51,899 nt of DNA from UBA7236 sp964638865 (lineage in GTDB: Bacteria; Bacteroidota; Bacteroidia; Chitinophagales; BACL12). The first letter of the stretch is position 1. Each line of letters starts with the position of its first letter. The DNA lies in assembly GCA_964638865.1 (NCBI GenBank), contig CAZXBG010000005.1:1-51899 (forward strand), written 5' to 3'. Shown here piece by piece: positions 9,083 through 19,149 of the stretch. The notes beneath the pieces were generated by a model. That model was not told the DNA's origin, did not search any database, and worked only from the letters and a program-made list of their open reading frames with translations. Both the position numbers and the translations under genes were made by a program.

Positions 9083-9982
9083 CTAACCCCAAGTGCTAAA
9101 TAACTTAACGGCTATTAGAATTGGTGCTATTTCGAGGGCGCAAATATACAGCAAAAAATAGACGATATGAAACCGATCGAAGGTGCCCATCACGGCCATA
9201 CCCTTGAAAAGCCGCAATAACAGGCCAAATAATATTAAGAAAGCAGCCCCTAAAAGTGACCAATTGCTCACAGGAGGTTCGGCAAAAGCTGCTAAAATTA
9301 CAAAGGGTAATAATGCAATTCCGAGCAAATGATAGATTACCTGCGCATTAAACCGAAAAAAACTGATTTGAGGCCCAATTTTGAAGGCTGCGGAGATCAT
9401 TGCATACCAGAATCCCTTAACTATATAAAGTAAAATAATAAGGCCAATGGAGGCTAAAATATTATAAATCATGTTTTCAAAAGGCAGGGAAATTTTAAAA
9501 TACGCTGCTAATAAGAATAAAAATATACCTGCTGTTAAAGTAAAATTTACAAAGGTGAGCAGTTTAAAGATATTGGCAGAAAACTCTCTGTCCCGATAAA
9601 TTTGTTGACCAAGATTGTTATTGAGAATTACCGTGAAATTTTCGCTGAGTTCCTTAGAAAAAACATAACGCAGCCAGGTAACATACACTAGCATTATGAG
9701 CAATAGCACCGGTAAAAGCACGTCTCTTTTTCTAATATGGATCTGACTTTCCAAAACCTGTTCGCCTGCATTGGAACTTGCGGTAAAAAGAGAGTCGTAA
9801 GAAAATTTAGGAAAGTTGAGTTCTTTCAAAACTGCAGCAGTATCAATTATTACAACGGGAAATTCCGGTTCCACAGGCTGACCAGAAATGGAATCATTTG
9901 GATAAATTATCTGTGCAGATTGACCGAAGATCAAAACCGTAAAACAGATCAAAAACAGATTTAAAAAAAAATATTTTCCCAC
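9083..9982 (-). CDS. DUF4271 family integral membrane protein
   Basis: Bacteroidota-specific membrane protein of the DUF4271 family, function unknown. A short signal-like helix (residues 3-20) precedes a low-complexity periplasmic segment. About six hydrophobic segments follow from residue 90 to the end, including LLPVLLLIMLVYVTWLRY, a conserved-looking FSANIFKLLTFVNFTLTAG and the terminal helix FLLYICALEIAPILIAVKL. It directly abuts the stop of the Omp85-like gene upstream and precedes hemD by 15 bp, so the three are probably one transcript. I infer an envelope role only from location. Confidence 0.85.
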   Translation of the reverse strand: MGKYFFLNLFLICFTVLIFGQSAQIIYPNDSISGQPVEPEFPVVIIDTAAVLKELNFPKFSYDSLFTASSNAGEQVLESQIHIRKRDVLLPVLLLIMLVYVTWLRYVFSKELSENFTVILNNNLGQQIYRDREFSANIFKLLTFVNFTLTAGIFLFLLAAYFKISLPFENMIYNILASIGLIILLYIVKGFWYAMISAAFKIGPQISFFRFNAQVIYHLLGIALLPFVILAAFAEPPVSNWSLLGAAFLILFGLLLRLFKGMAVMGTFDRFHIVYFLLYICALEIAPILIAVKLFSTWG

Positions 9983-11770
9983 TCAAAAATAATTCACGTA
10001 ACCGAAATGAATTTTTGCATTTTTAATGCTCAGAGGGTTATTGTTTTGACTTCCCAAAGCATAATTGAGTCCAAAGATACCTGCTTTTGTCTCAAAATTG
10101 ACCCCGGCGCCAATTCCATAGGGGAAATCGCTGGTTGATATTCCCACGCCCTTATTTTCTACATATCCTGCATCAGCAAATATAGCGGCGTACGAATTTT
10201 GAGAAAGCAAATACCTTATCTCCGCGGTAAAAATATGGAATTGAGAAACGGGAATAGATTGATCGTCAAATCCGCGCAAACCCGAATTTCCCCCCAACCT
10301 TAACAATTCATTTTGGAGAATTGAAGCATTAATTATGGCGGAACCATGTGTTTGCAATAAAAGTGTATTTCTTTTAAAGAAGGGAATAAAAAAACGCAGA
10401 TCGTATTTATATTTAATGGAAAGCGTTTTTGTATCTATACTATCGTAAAGTGTTCCGAAATCAAAATCCGGAAACTCCGGATCAACTAAAGAGGAAATGG
10501 TATTGTTCTCTTTAATGGTTTTTGTTCCGGCAGATCCGGTGAGTGAAAAAGCATATCCATTTCTCGGATTAAATTTATAATTGAGTTGTTCATAGTTCCA
10601 GGTTAAACCATATGCTCTTTCGGAAAGGTCAAGATTTGAAGGAAGTGTTTTTGTAGATAAAATAAAATTAGTATCTACCGTTAAAATTGAAGAACTATAA
10701 AAGGAAACAAAGGCTTTAATATTATTGCTGCCTCCGAATTGGTATAAAAGTCCTGCGGAGGAGGATAATTCCAAAAAATTGGAGTCCTTTAAAAATAAGT
10801 TAAAATCAGCTTCCAGGCCAAGTGGTAAACCGGGTAAATAAGGATATCCGAAATAAGTTTGCAATTCTTTTGTTGTGCTTTCGAGTTTTGAAAAATGAAA
10901 TTTAAAAATTTCACCTGCATTAAAAACGTTATTCAGATCTAATCTTCCTTCGCCTGTAATAATAAACCTTCCTGTAATTTCGGTGTTAGGAATAACACCT
11001 ACAATAAAATCAAATCTGCTTGTTTTTTTTTCATCCAGATAAACGATAACCTTTGCTGTATTACCATAGAATTCAATTTTAGTATTCCGTCTAACGGAAG
11101 TAAAGGGGATCTCTTTTAATCTGTTATCCAGCCCATTGAGTAATTCCTGATCATATGGTTCCCCCGAATGAATTCCGGTATATTGGCGCAGATAATTTCC
11201 ATTTAAATTCAAATTACCTATTATTTCGATGGTATCAAAAAGTATGAATTGATTTTTTTGAAGAATCAGATCTGCTGTTATGGAAGAATCGTTCCAAATT
11301 AAGCTGTCGATTGTAACAGTGGCAAAAGGAAAACCATGATTCTCAGCAAAATATAATAGTTTTATCATTACTGACGCCAGCTCATCGTAACGAAAAGTTT
11401 TATTTTCAAAATCCTTTTTCCTATATCCGCAGTTATCTAAAAAATAGGGATCTACATTGGTGGTCTTTAATTGTATCCAGTTAATTATTTTACCTTTTTC
11501 CATCCGTATGAATAGTGTATCGTTTCTATCGGCAAGAATGCTCCAGGATGCTGTAAGAAATCCTTTTTGGTAATAGTCATACATTAATTCATTTAAAAAA
11601 ATATTTCGTTCCAATTTTGATTCAAACTGCCCGAATTTATCGGATGAACCTTTTTTATTGGCGGCTTCCTGTTCTTCTTCCGTAATAACAAGAAAAAAAA
11701 TGGAATCCTGCGCCCTCAGTGGTTGAAGGGCACAGCACAATATTATCCAAATAAGTATACGAAGCTGCAT
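9983..11770 (-). CDS. Omp85/BamA-TamA-like outer-membrane protein with POTRA region
   Basis: Probable outer-membrane beta-barrel of the Omp85 superfamily. Signal peptide MQLRILIWIILCCALQPLRA; then a periplasmic part with POTRA-like alternation (FLTASWSILADRND, GFPFATVTIDSLIWND, LDNRLKEIPFTSVRR); then a barrel. The surface-antigen signatures GGNSGLRGFDDQSIPVSQ and FADAGYVENKG are followed by a terminal strand IHFGYVNYF ending in Phe. The ATG at 11770 gives the signal peptide; the longer reading from a TTG at 11809 overlaps hemW and is unlikely. About 596 residues fits a TamA-like protein with few POTRA domains rather than full BamA. Its exact substrate or partner is unknown. Confidence 0.87.
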   Translation of the reverse strand: MQLRILIWIILCCALQPLRAQDSIFFLVITEEEQEAANKKGSSDKFGQFESKLERNIFLNELMYDYYQKGFLTASWSILADRNDTLFIRMEKGKIINWIQLKTTNVDPYFLDNCGYRKKDFENKTFRYDELASVMIKLLYFAENHGFPFATVTIDSLIWNDSSITADLILQKNQFILFDTIEIIGNLNLNGNYLRQYTGIHSGEPYDQELLNGLDNRLKEIPFTSVRRNTKIEFYGNTAKVIVYLDEKKTSRFDFIVGVIPNTEITGRFIITGEGRLDLNNVFNAGEIFKFHFSKLESTTKELQTYFGYPYLPGLPLGLEADFNLFLKDSNFLELSSSAGLLYQFGGSNNIKAFVSFYSSSILTVDTNFILSTKTLPSNLDLSERAYGLTWNYEQLNYKFNPRNGYAFSLTGSAGTKTIKENNTISSLVDPEFPDFDFGTLYDSIDTKTLSIKYKYDLRFFIPFFKRNTLLLQTHGSAIINASILQNELLRLGGNSGLRGFDDQSIPVSQFHIFTAEIRYLLSQNSYAAIFADAGYVENKGVGISTSDFPYGIGAGVNFETKAGIFGLNYALGSQNNNPLSIKNAKIHFGYVNYF

Positions 11771-11808
11771 GATAATGAGAGCAAATTTACTGATACATTT
11801 GCACTGCA

Positions 11809-12957
11809 ATGCAGATTAACGAAAACAAGGCAGGAATTTATATACATGTACCATTTTGCAAACAGGCTTGTACCTATTGCAATTTTCATTTTTCTACATC
11901 GCAAGCATTAAAAGGTGAATTCATTTCCTCAATATTAGCGGAAATAGAAAGCAGGAAACAATATACCCAAGACAGAAGCATTCAATCAATCTATTTTGGA
12001 GGTGGAACACCATCTCTTTTATCCACCAAAGATCTGAATTTGATATTAGGATCATTAAATAGGTCTTTTAATATTGATAACGACGTTGAAATAACGCTGG
12101 AGGCAAATCCGGATGATATCAGCACACACAAATTAAAAGAACTTAAAGAAAGCGGAATTAATCGAATTAGTTTGGGTATACAGTCGTTTTACGACCGCGA
12201 CTTGTTAATGATGAACCGCTCACACAATGCAGAACAGGCTGAAAAAAGTTTACAATTGATAAAAGATGCAGGGTTTGAAAATATCACAGCAGATCTTATA
12301 TATGGAATACCCGATCAAACCAATGAGGAATGGGAAGACAATATTCAAAAATTGTTGCGTTTTAATATCAACCATATTTCTTGTTATGCTTTAACAGTAG
12401 AACCCAAAACAAAATTGTTTCATCTCATTGCAAAAAAGAAAATGATAAAGCCTGATGAAGATCGTGCAGCGGAACAATTTGAAATTTTAACTGATCTTTT
12501 GGTTTCGAACGAATATGAACATTATGAAATTTCCAACTTTGCAAAAAATAAAAAATATTCCCGACATAATACTGCCTATTGGCTAGGAAACTGGTATGTA
12601 GGATTTGGGCCATCGGCACATTCTTTTAATGGAATTTCAAGACAATGGAATGTCAGCAATAATGCGCTATACATAAAAAATATTGGTTCGGGAAACTCTT
12701 TTTTCGAATCTGAAGAATTAACAATATCCCAACAAATAAATGAATATATCATGGTTTCGCTGCGAACAATGTGGGGGTTGAATAAAAATCAATTTGCAAC
12801 AAGATTTGGTGAACAGGAATTGAACCGTTTAATGAAGGAAACTGAAAAATATATAGTGGAAAATTATATTGCCGATATTAATGATAAATTAATTATAACC
12901 AAAAAAGGAAAATTTATTTCCGATGGAATCATTGGTGATTTGTTTGGAGAAGATTAA
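11809..12957 (+). CDS. hemW: HemW-like radical SAM protein
   Basis: Radical SAM protein of the HemW group, a haem chaperone formerly annotated as oxygen-independent coproporphyrinogen III oxidase. The [4Fe-4S] motif C17-x3-C21-x2-C24 lies in VPFCKQACTYCNFHF. SIYFGGGTPSLLS (SAM glycine motif), EANPDD and GINRISLGIQSFYDRDL follow, and the HemW C-terminal domain (SRHNTAYW, GFGPSAHSFNG) is present. The F after the third Cys and the length of 382 fit HemW rather than HemN (about 455). It is divergently arranged with the Omp85-like gene, the two start codons about 40 bp apart. Confidence 0.93.
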   Translation: MQINENKAGIYIHVPFCKQACTYCNFHFSTSQALKGEFISSILAEIESRKQYTQDRSIQSIYFGGGTPSLLSTKDLNLILGSLNRSFNIDNDVEITLEANPDDISTHKLKELKESGINRISLGIQSFYDRDLLMMNRSHNAEQAEKSLQLIKDAGFENITADLIYGIPDQTNEEWEDNIQKLLRFNINHISCYALTVEPKTKLFHLIAKKKMIKPDEDRAAEQFEILTDLLVSNEYEHYEISNFAKNKKYSRHNTAYWLGNWYVGFGPSAHSFNGISRQWNVSNNALYIKNIGSGNSFFESEELTISQQINEYIMVSLRTMWGLNKNQFATRFGEQELNRLMKETEKYIVENYIADINDKLIITKKGKFISDGIIGDLFGED

Positions 12958-12985
12958 CGGGAATAGATCAAATTGAAATTGAAAA

Positions 12986-14980
12986 TTACAACAATGGTTT
13001 TTTAGTTTTCATATTGGTAGCCAGAAAACCCATCATGGTTTTATAAAATTCAAGGCGGTTTTCTTCGAGTTTAAACCCGTGACCTTCATTTGTTTTTAGC
13101 ATATACACCACTTCAATATTTCTTTGTCGCAATGCATCCACCATTTGTTCTGATTCCGTTTTGCTTACGCGCGGATCGTTGGCGCCCTGGGCAATAAATA
13201 ATGGAATTTTTATATTCTCTGCATGAAATACAGGTGATGCTGCCACTAATAACAAACTATCTTTTTTTGGATCTCCTATCATTTCGTACATCATTTCTTT
13301 TTCAGGCTCCCAATAAGAGGGTAAATTATTTAAAAGGGTAAATAAATTGGATGGACCCACATAATCGATCGCACAAACATAAAGGTCGGGTGTAAAAGTA
13401 GCACCGGCCAATGCCGCATATCCGCCGTAGGAGGCGCCGTAAATTGCGACATTATCCGGGTCGGCAATTCCTTCATTAATGAGCCATGCCACTCCATCAC
13501 TTATATCATTTTGCATAGCTTTTCCCCATTCTTTAAATCCTTTGATGGCAAATTCTTTTCCATATCCCCATGAACCTCTGAAATTAATTTGGAATACTGC
13601 ATATCCTCTACTCGCCAATAATTGCACATCGGCTCTGTAACCCCAATAATCGCGTGCCATTGGGCCACCGTGCACTAATATTACGGTTGGTAAATATTTT
13701 TTATTTTCAACTCTAGGAATTGTGAGATAACCATTTATTTGCAAACCATCGCGCGAAGAAAATTTAATTGATTGCATTGCACAAGTTTGATCCTTATTAA
13801 TATTTGGATTTATTTCTGCAAGGTGGGTAATTGATTTTACTTCTGCATTATACAAATAAAAATCGCCGGGGGTTCTGTCGTTAAAGGTTCTTACTATTAA
13901 ATTCTTTTCATTATCTGAATAAGAATTAAAATAGATGTCACTTCCTGGAAATTCAGTTTTTAATTGGTTATAAATTGTTTTCAGTTCTTCATCAAAAAAT
14001 ACCGTATGTTTTTTATCTGTAGCATAATAACAGGAAATCAGTTTATGTTTTTTTGGAGAGCGTTCTGCATATAAAACATCAACATCAGGATGTTCATAAA
14101 TGATCTCAGCATTTTGTGCATTTGCAGGATCTATTTTCACCAGTGCCGCCTTGTCGCGATGGAGGTTCGACAGCGCATAAATATATTTATTGTTTTCATC
14201 AAAAAATAAAGGTTCCACCATTTCCTTCCAATCGCTCACAAGAATGGAAGTAAAAGGTTCATTTTCTGTAGCGCGATAAAGTAAATGTGTTTTTGTTCCT
14301 TTTTCAACACTTACAGCCAACCGTAATTTACCTTCATTATCTGCTTTCCAAATTGTAACAGGGTTGATAATATCTTTATTCTCGGCAAGTTGTTTACGTT
14401 CACCGGTTCGGATATTTAATCTGTACGGTTCAAAAAGTGCAGGATTATTTTTATTCATTGCAATGATTACCTCATCCGGAAAATCCCGCAATTCATCAAT
14501 GATTTCAATACGCACGTTTTTATCAGGAGTTAATTCCCTTTTATTGGAACCATCTTTATTAATTGCAAACAATTTAAAATTTTCGTCGCCACCTGAATCT
14601 TTAATAAACAGCAAAGTATTGTCATTTTTCCAGAAATAATTGCTGATATCTCTTTCGGTTTCAGCGGTAACCCGAATCGGGGATTGTCTCTCTCCTACTT
14701 TTTGCACATAAATATTCAAGCGGGTTTCGTATGGGCCGAGGTAAGAAATGTATTTGCCATCGGGTGAAATACAGAAGGCCGTTTTTTCGGGATTTTTAAA
14801 AAAATTCTCAACCGGAATTTCGCCATTATCCAATAACATTAATTCCGCTATCCTAATCGAATCATTTACAATTGTTTCCGATCTCACTTTATTGCAGTCG
14901 GCACCCGTTGTAAATATCAAAAACCCACAAAACAGCAATACGATACTACTTAATTTTATTAATGTTTTCAGTCTGTTCAT
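12986..14980 (-). CDS. S9 family prolyl oligopeptidase-like peptidase
   Basis: Exported serine peptidase of family S9 (dipeptidyl-peptidase/acylaminoacyl-peptidase type). A signal peptide covers residues 1-27, ending around IFTTGA. A seven-bladed propeller region runs from about residue 55 to 395, with WD40/PD40-like motifs (FCISPDGKYISYLG, FFWKNDNTLLFIKD-like repeats). The alpha/beta-hydrolase domain follows. Catalytic residues are visible: Ser in YGASYGGYAA near 515, Asp in AQGANDPRV near 603 and His in NEGHGF near 633, with the upstream VHGGPMARD oxyanion motif. Length 664 is normal. It is convergent with hemW, with 28 bp between stops. Likely periplasmic peptide degradation; substrate unknown. 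Confidence 0.92.
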   Translation of the reverse strand: MNRLKTLIKLSSIVLLFCGFLIFTTGADCNKVRSETIVNDSIRIAELMLLDNGEIPVENFFKNPEKTAFCISPDGKYISYLGPYETRLNIYVQKVGERQSPIRVTAETERDISNYFWKNDNTLLFIKDSGGDENFKLFAINKDGSNKRELTPDKNVRIEIIDELRDFPDEVIIAMNKNNPALFEPYRLNIRTGERKQLAENKDIINPVTIWKADNEGKLRLAVSVEKGTKTHLLYRATENEPFTSILVSDWKEMVEPLFFDENNKYIYALSNLHRDKAALVKIDPANAQNAEIIYEHPDVDVLYAERSPKKHKLISCYYATDKKHTVFFDEELKTIYNQLKTEFPGSDIYFNSYSDNEKNLIVRTFNDRTPGDFYLYNAEVKSITHLAEINPNINKDQTCAMQSIKFSSRDGLQINGYLTIPRVENKKYLPTVILVHGGPMARDYWGYRADVQLLASRGYAVFQINFRGSWGYGKEFAIKGFKEWGKAMQNDISDGVAWLINEGIADPDNVAIYGASYGGYAALAGATFTPDLYVCAIDYVGPSNLFTLLNNLPSYWEPEKEMMYEMIGDPKKDSLLLVAASPVFHAENIKIPLFIAQGANDPRVSKTESEQMVDALRQRNIEVVYMLKTNEGHGFKLEENRLEFYKTMMGFLATNMKTKKPLL

Positions 14981-15096
14981 CTTCCCACTTTAGACAAAAG
15001 TCAAATTTATATAACTAAACAATAATAGATGTATTGCGTTCGGGTAAATCAACATCCGTTAACAGTGTTTAACAATTATTATAAGGATAAATCAAA

Positions 15097-15121
15097 AAAA
15101 GGAACCTTGTGAGTTCCTTTT
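15097..15121 (-). terminator. Intrinsic terminator of the thioredoxin gene
   Basis: AAAAGGAAC / GTTCCTTTT form a perfect 9-bp stem with a 7-base loop, 15 bp after the stop of the TlpA-like gene. On the minus strand the run of seven T follows the stem, giving a classic intrinsic terminator. Confidence 0.85.
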
Positions 15122-15136
15122 GAAAGTTTTTGTGGA

Positions 15137-15634
15137 TTATTGCTGCTTTGAAAGTTCCTTTATTTTTTCTTCAAGTACATATTCATCACCCTCAATATAA
15201 CCGGTGTGTTTTTCCACTATATTTCCGGTTTTATCGGTTAACACTGTGAAGGGTACAGATTGTCCACCTAAAAGTCGGTGTAATTCCTTGTTAGTATCTA
15301 AAACAATTGTATAAGTCCATCCCTGACCTTCAGCATATGATTTTACATTTGCCTTGGTTTTAGCATCGTCGATAGAAACTGCAATTATTTCCACGTTATA
15401 GTCCTTTTGCCAGTCTTCATAAATCTCGGCCATATTATTGAGTTCCTCTTTACAGGGAACACACCAGGTTGCCCAGAAACTAAATATCTGTATCTTCCCA
15501 TCACCTTTGTAATCGGATATTTCCACTTTATTCCCTTTTATATCATACAGACTCAAAGCAGGAATAGGATCCTGTGCCTTTGCAGCCAAAGTGCAGATTA
15601 AAACAAAAAAGGGCATTACTACCAATTTTTTCAT
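15137..15634 (-). CDS. TlpA/ResA-like periplasmic thioredoxin
   Basis: Exported thioredoxin-fold protein, probably a periplasmic thiol-disulfide reductant. Signal peptide MKKLVVMPFFVLICTLAAKA, cleavage before QDP. The active-site motif SFWATWCVPCKEEL contains WCVPC, characteristic of TlpA/ResA proteins. The cis-Pro loop is SVPFTVL, and the helix/strand order after it is complete (GYIEGDEYVLEEKIKEL). I use the ATG at 15634, which gives the signal peptide; a TTG at 15676 would place an unlikely 14-residue leader in front. It is monocistronic with its own terminator. Specific partner (cytochrome c maturation or other) cannot be told. Confidence 0.92.
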   Translation of the reverse strand: MKKLVVMPFFVLICTLAAKAQDPIPALSLYDIKGNKVEISDYKGDGKIQIFSFWATWCVPCKEELNNMAEIYEDWQKDYNVEIIAVSIDDAKTKANVKSYAEGQGWTYTIVLDTNKELHRLLGGQSVPFTVLTDKTGNIVEKHTGYIEGDEYVLEEKIKELSKQQ

Positions 15635-15864
15635 TATATTTATTTTTTGTAGTTCAAAGATAGGCATCTCAGTCAATATTTATGCCATTAAAAAGACAGC
15701 AAGTGATACAATATGTCATGGGAAATTAAAATTTTACAGGAATATTACAATTTTCCGTGCAATCAAAATACCAGTAAAATTAACACTTACAGACATTTGA
15801 ACACATACCCTTGCCCCTATATTCAATTCACCTATTTACCTTAGTGCCGGGAAACCCATTCTAT

Positions 15865-17454
15865 ATGAGAAAAAAATTACTGTTATTACCATTTTTTTTA
15901 GGCGTCTCTGCACTATTTGCCCAAAGCAGTTTTTCAGGTGATCTTCAACTTAATACCGAGTTTTACCAAAGCGATTCATCCATTGGTGCAACCGGAACTC
16001 CTCACTACGACAACCTTTTAAGCGGATCGAATGGATGGTTGAATACAAGTTACCGGAATGAGCAATTTGGAATCGAAGCAGGTTTAAGGTTGGATATTTT
16101 CAACAATTCCAATTTACACAATCCGGGTATTCCTTATACAGACGCCGGAATAGGAAGGTGGTATATCAAAAAAAAGATTGATGCTTTAACCATTACGGGT
16201 GGATACATCTACGATCAATTTGGAAGTGGATTAGTGTTTAGAGCTTACGAGGAACGCACTTTAGGAATAGATAATGCGTTATTTGGTATGGAGGTGCAAT
16301 ATAATATTAATGAAAACTGGACAGTTAAAGCAATAGGGGGACAAATGAAAAACCTTTTTTCGAGATATACTCCTGTAATTAAAGGAGCAAATATAGAAGG
16401 TATTATTCCCACTAAAAATCAAACTATACAAATTGCACCCGGTGCTGCATTTGTAAACAGAACTATAGATCAGGAGAATATGAATATTATTGTTGATCAG
16501 ATAAACGGATATGATCTTGAAGACAGATTTGTTCCAAAATATAATATGTATGCAGCATCGTTTTACAACACATTAACCGTAAAAGATGTGAGCTGGTATA
16601 TTGAATATGCACAAAAAAGTCAGGAAGCAATTAAGGATATTGATAATCAATTGGTAAATGAAAATGGTTCTGTTATTTATTCATCACTTTCATATTCCAC
16701 CTCTAAAATTGGAAATGGATTTGGAATTACCGGTCAGGTGCGGATGGTAGATAATTGGGTAATGCGCGTATCACCAAATGAAACACAATTAGATGGCATC
16801 ATGGATTATCTTCCCTCGCTAACAAAACAAAATTCGTTGCGGTTGACGGCGCGATATCAAGCTGTAGCGCAGGAATTAGGGGAATTAGCTTATCAGTTAA
16901 ATTTAACTTTTACGCCTAAAAAAGGTTATACTTTTAATGCAAATTATTCGAATGTTACTAATGATAGTGTTCAATTATTTCAGGAAATATTTGTTGATTT
17001 TGAAATGCGCAAACCAAAATACAAATTATTATTGGGTGGACAATATATTACCTATCACCAGGAAATATTTGAGAACCATCCGGATATTCCAATTGTACAG
17101 GCAATTACTCCTTTTGCTGAAATTATATATAAGTTCGATAAGAAAAAATCTATGCGTGTGGAATTGCAATATCAAAATACTGAACAGGATTACGGAAGTT
17201 GGGTATATGGTTTAGTGGAATTTAATATTGCACCAAAATGGAGTTTTGCATTAAGCGATATGTGGAATTATGATCCATTGCTTACAGAAGAGGCTTTGCA
17301 TTATTACTCTGTTTTTGGAGGTTTTACACATAAATCTTCGAAAATTACGTTGAACTATGTAAAACAAATTGCCGGAATTGTATGTACCGGGGGGGTGTGT
17401 CGATATGAACCTGCTTTCAGCGGTTTAAAAGCGGGATTGGTAACAACATTTTAA
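15865..17454 (+). CDS. DUF6029 family protein, likely outer-membrane barrel
   Basis: Bacteroidota protein of the DUF6029 type. Signal peptide MRKKLLLLPFFLGVSALFAQ, then repeated amphipathic beta-strand segments with aromatic girdles (WYIKKKIDALTITGGYIYD, FGSGLVFRAYEERTLGIDNA). It ends with a strand FSGLKAGLVTTF and a final Phe, typical of outer-membrane barrels. The start at 15865 is chosen from the signal peptide; upstream in-frame codons give a non-hydrophobic leader. The Omp28 gene follows after 21 bp, a partnership seen in other Bacteroidota, and the pair is probably an operon. Molecular function unknown. Confidence 0.85.
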   Translation: MRKKLLLLPFFLGVSALFAQSSFSGDLQLNTEFYQSDSSIGATGTPHYDNLLSGSNGWLNTSYRNEQFGIEAGLRLDIFNNSNLHNPGIPYTDAGIGRWYIKKKIDALTITGGYIYDQFGSGLVFRAYEERTLGIDNALFGMEVQYNINENWTVKAIGGQMKNLFSRYTPVIKGANIEGIIPTKNQTIQIAPGAAFVNRTIDQENMNIIVDQINGYDLEDRFVPKYNMYAASFYNTLTVKDVSWYIEYAQKSQEAIKDIDNQLVNENGSVIYSSLSYSTSKIGNGFGITGQVRMVDNWVMRVSPNETQLDGIMDYLPSLTKQNSLRLTARYQAVAQELGELAYQLNLTFTPKKGYTFNANYSNVTNDSVQLFQEIFVDFEMRKPKYKLLLGGQYITYHQEIFENHPDIPIVQAITPFAEIIYKFDKKKSMRVELQYQNTEQDYGSWVYGLVEFNIAPKWSFALSDMWNYDPLLTEEALHYYSVFGGFTHKSSKITLNYVKQIAGIVCTGGVCRYEPAFSGLKAGLVTTF

Positions 17455-17475
17455 TTGAATTTTAAAAGAAAGAAT

Positions 17476-18342
17476 ATGAAAAATAATTTTATACCCGGAA
17501 CAAAATATTTATTTTTATTCAGTTTCCTTATAGTGCTTCAAATGTATTCCTGTAAAGAAGTAGGACCGGCAATTAATCTTTCAGAAACAGATTATGAAAC
17601 TTATTTAGGCACGGCGCAATCACCGGATGATAAAGTAGTTTTAATTGAAGATTTTACCGGAGCTGCCTGTGTAAATTGTCCTGATGCACATGACGCAATA
17701 GCATTAGCAATTGCAGCAAATCCAACACAGGTTGTTGCTATTGCAGAATATAATTATTTTGGAGATCCATTATATCTTGATCAGAATTTTCTAACTGATG
17801 AAGCAGAAGCTTTAGATGATGATTATTTAGGCCCTGTTGCCGGTCATCCTGCCAGTTTTATAGATAGAGTTGATTTTAGTACTGACGGATATCTTGCAGA
17901 ACCTCCCGGAAATATCGTGAGTTATACCAACGACAGATTAAGCGAAGTTCCTTCTTGTAATATTGTTGTTACAAAAGTATATGACGATATTACCAGAGAA
18001 TTAACACTTACCATCGCTATTGATTATACTGTTGATGTAACTCTGAAAAATCATTTAAGTGTATCGTTGCTGGAAAGCGGAATTATTGCCGCGCAAATAA
18101 CGGATGCGGGAGAGGTTGCTGATTATGAACATAATCATGTTTTAAGAAAAATGCTCTCCTATTATGCAGGAGATAATTTACCGGAGGAAAATGTTGCGGG
18201 AAGAGGATATATTTTTAAATATTCTTATACCTTACCTGAAAATTGGAATGCAGATAATATGAGTGCTGTGGTTTTTGTGCATAATTTTGAGGCGGAGAAT
18301 AAGGAGGTTTTGCAGGCAGCGGAGCTGAAAATTATTGATTAA
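17476..18342 (+). CDS. Omp28-related outer-membrane lipoprotein
   Basis: Omp28-family lipoprotein. The signal peptide ends in a lipobox-like MYSC at about residue 26. A thioredoxin-like region VVLIEDFTGAACVNCPDAHD contains a CxxC pair (CVNC), and a beta-rich C-terminal domain follows (VLRKMLSYYAGDNLP). The start codon at 17476 follows the preceding stop by 21 bp, so it is cotranscribed with the DUF6029 gene. Family members are surface or outer-membrane proteins of Bacteroidota whose biochemical role is unclear. The CxxC is visible; redox activity is inference. Confidence 0.88.
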   Translation: MKNNFIPGTKYLFLFSFLIVLQMYSCKEVGPAINLSETDYETYLGTAQSPDDKVVLIEDFTGAACVNCPDAHDAIALAIAANPTQVVAIAEYNYFGDPLYLDQNFLTDEAEALDDDYLGPVAGHPASFIDRVDFSTDGYLAEPPGNIVSYTNDRLSEVPSCNIVVTKVYDDITRELTLTIAIDYTVDVTLKNHLSVSLLESGIIAAQITDAGEVADYEHNHVLRKMLSYYAGDNLPEENVAGRGYIFKYSYTLPENWNADNMSAVVFVHNFEAENKEVLQAAELKIID

Positions 18343-18424
18343 AGAGGTAGTAAACGACACCTATCCAAATATGACAAAATTCAAAAATTTGCCATTTACC
18401 GTTAAATAATTAAGCTACAATTTA

Positions 18425-19105
18425 TTAATCTTGCTTAAATGGTAAATTATTAAAAAAGATGACTTGAAATTGTCCTCGTTGAGTTTCCTGTAATTTTTGT
18501 TGCATAAACCCGGTTTCAAACCGAAAATTTTTATTAATAACATACCCAAGTCCGCCATACAATCTATTTCTATCGAAATATTGATCTTGTGCATTTACAA
18601 ATACTTCGTTATAAACTGAAAGGTATACTGTGTTGTTAACCATTTCTTTATTATTTAAGGGGAGATTCATAGATAAGAAATATCTGAATCTCATTTGAAA
18701 ATCTTCGGTTAAAAATCTTTCTTCGACTCTATAGCGATGTTGTAAGTATACACGACCAAAGTTTTGACGGGTTATAAATTGCTGATATAACCGGTGTTCG
18801 TTTGAACCAATTTTTTCTTCTGAATTTGGTAAATACTTTTGAGAATTAATGAAAGCATAACCTAGTAGCACATTATTATTATTTTCAGTTAAATTGTAAC
18901 CAATACCTGTTCTTAATAACAATTGTTGCAAATCGCCGGCAAAATTGTAATTGCGATACTGAGCTTCATTATGCCAGTTAAATTTGCTATTAAACTTTTG
19001 ATTTCCAAAGTAAATAAACCAATTGCCAAATTCAGAATCTTGGCCAAATGTTAACCTTGATAGTGATATACAGCATATTAATAATATCGCTTTAATTTTA
19101 TTCAT
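18425..19105 (-). CDS. DUF2490 family outer-membrane protein, intact copy
   Basis: DUF2490-type small barrel of 226 residues. Signal peptide MNKIKAILLICCISLSRLTFGQ, then FGNWFIYFGNQKFNSKFNWH, YRNYNFAGDLQQLLLRTGIG, VLLGYAFINSQKY, LQHRYRVEERFL, MRFRYFLSMNLPLNN and FDRNRLYGGLGYVINKNFRF, which is the usual strand order of the family. It lies downstream of the beta-carbonic anhydrase gene on the same strand, separated by a strong hairpin. Two decayed relatives lie at 22108-22896 and 25800-26099, the latter directly upstream of the second carbonic anhydrase. The repeated association suggests a functional link, but the family function is unknown. Confidence 0.85.
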   Translation of the reverse strand: MNKIKAILLICCISLSRLTFGQDSEFGNWFIYFGNQKFNSKFNWHNEAQYRNYNFAGDLQQLLLRTGIGYNLTENNNNVLLGYAFINSQKYLPNSEEKIGSNEHRLYQQFITRQNFGRVYLQHRYRVEERFLTEDFQMRFRYFLSMNLPLNNKEMVNNTVYLSVYNEVFVNAQDQYFDRNRLYGGLGYVINKNFRFETGFMQQKLQETQRGQFQVIFFNNLPFKQD

Positions 19106-19149
19106 GTTTGCAAGATGTTTTTACTTAATTAACAAAAAGGATATAAAAT

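Noticed and set aside
12969..12989. Heptamer array after hemW (AAATTG repeats)
   Set aside because: The period is 6 rather than 7 and only two units exist; ordinary AT-rich sequence.
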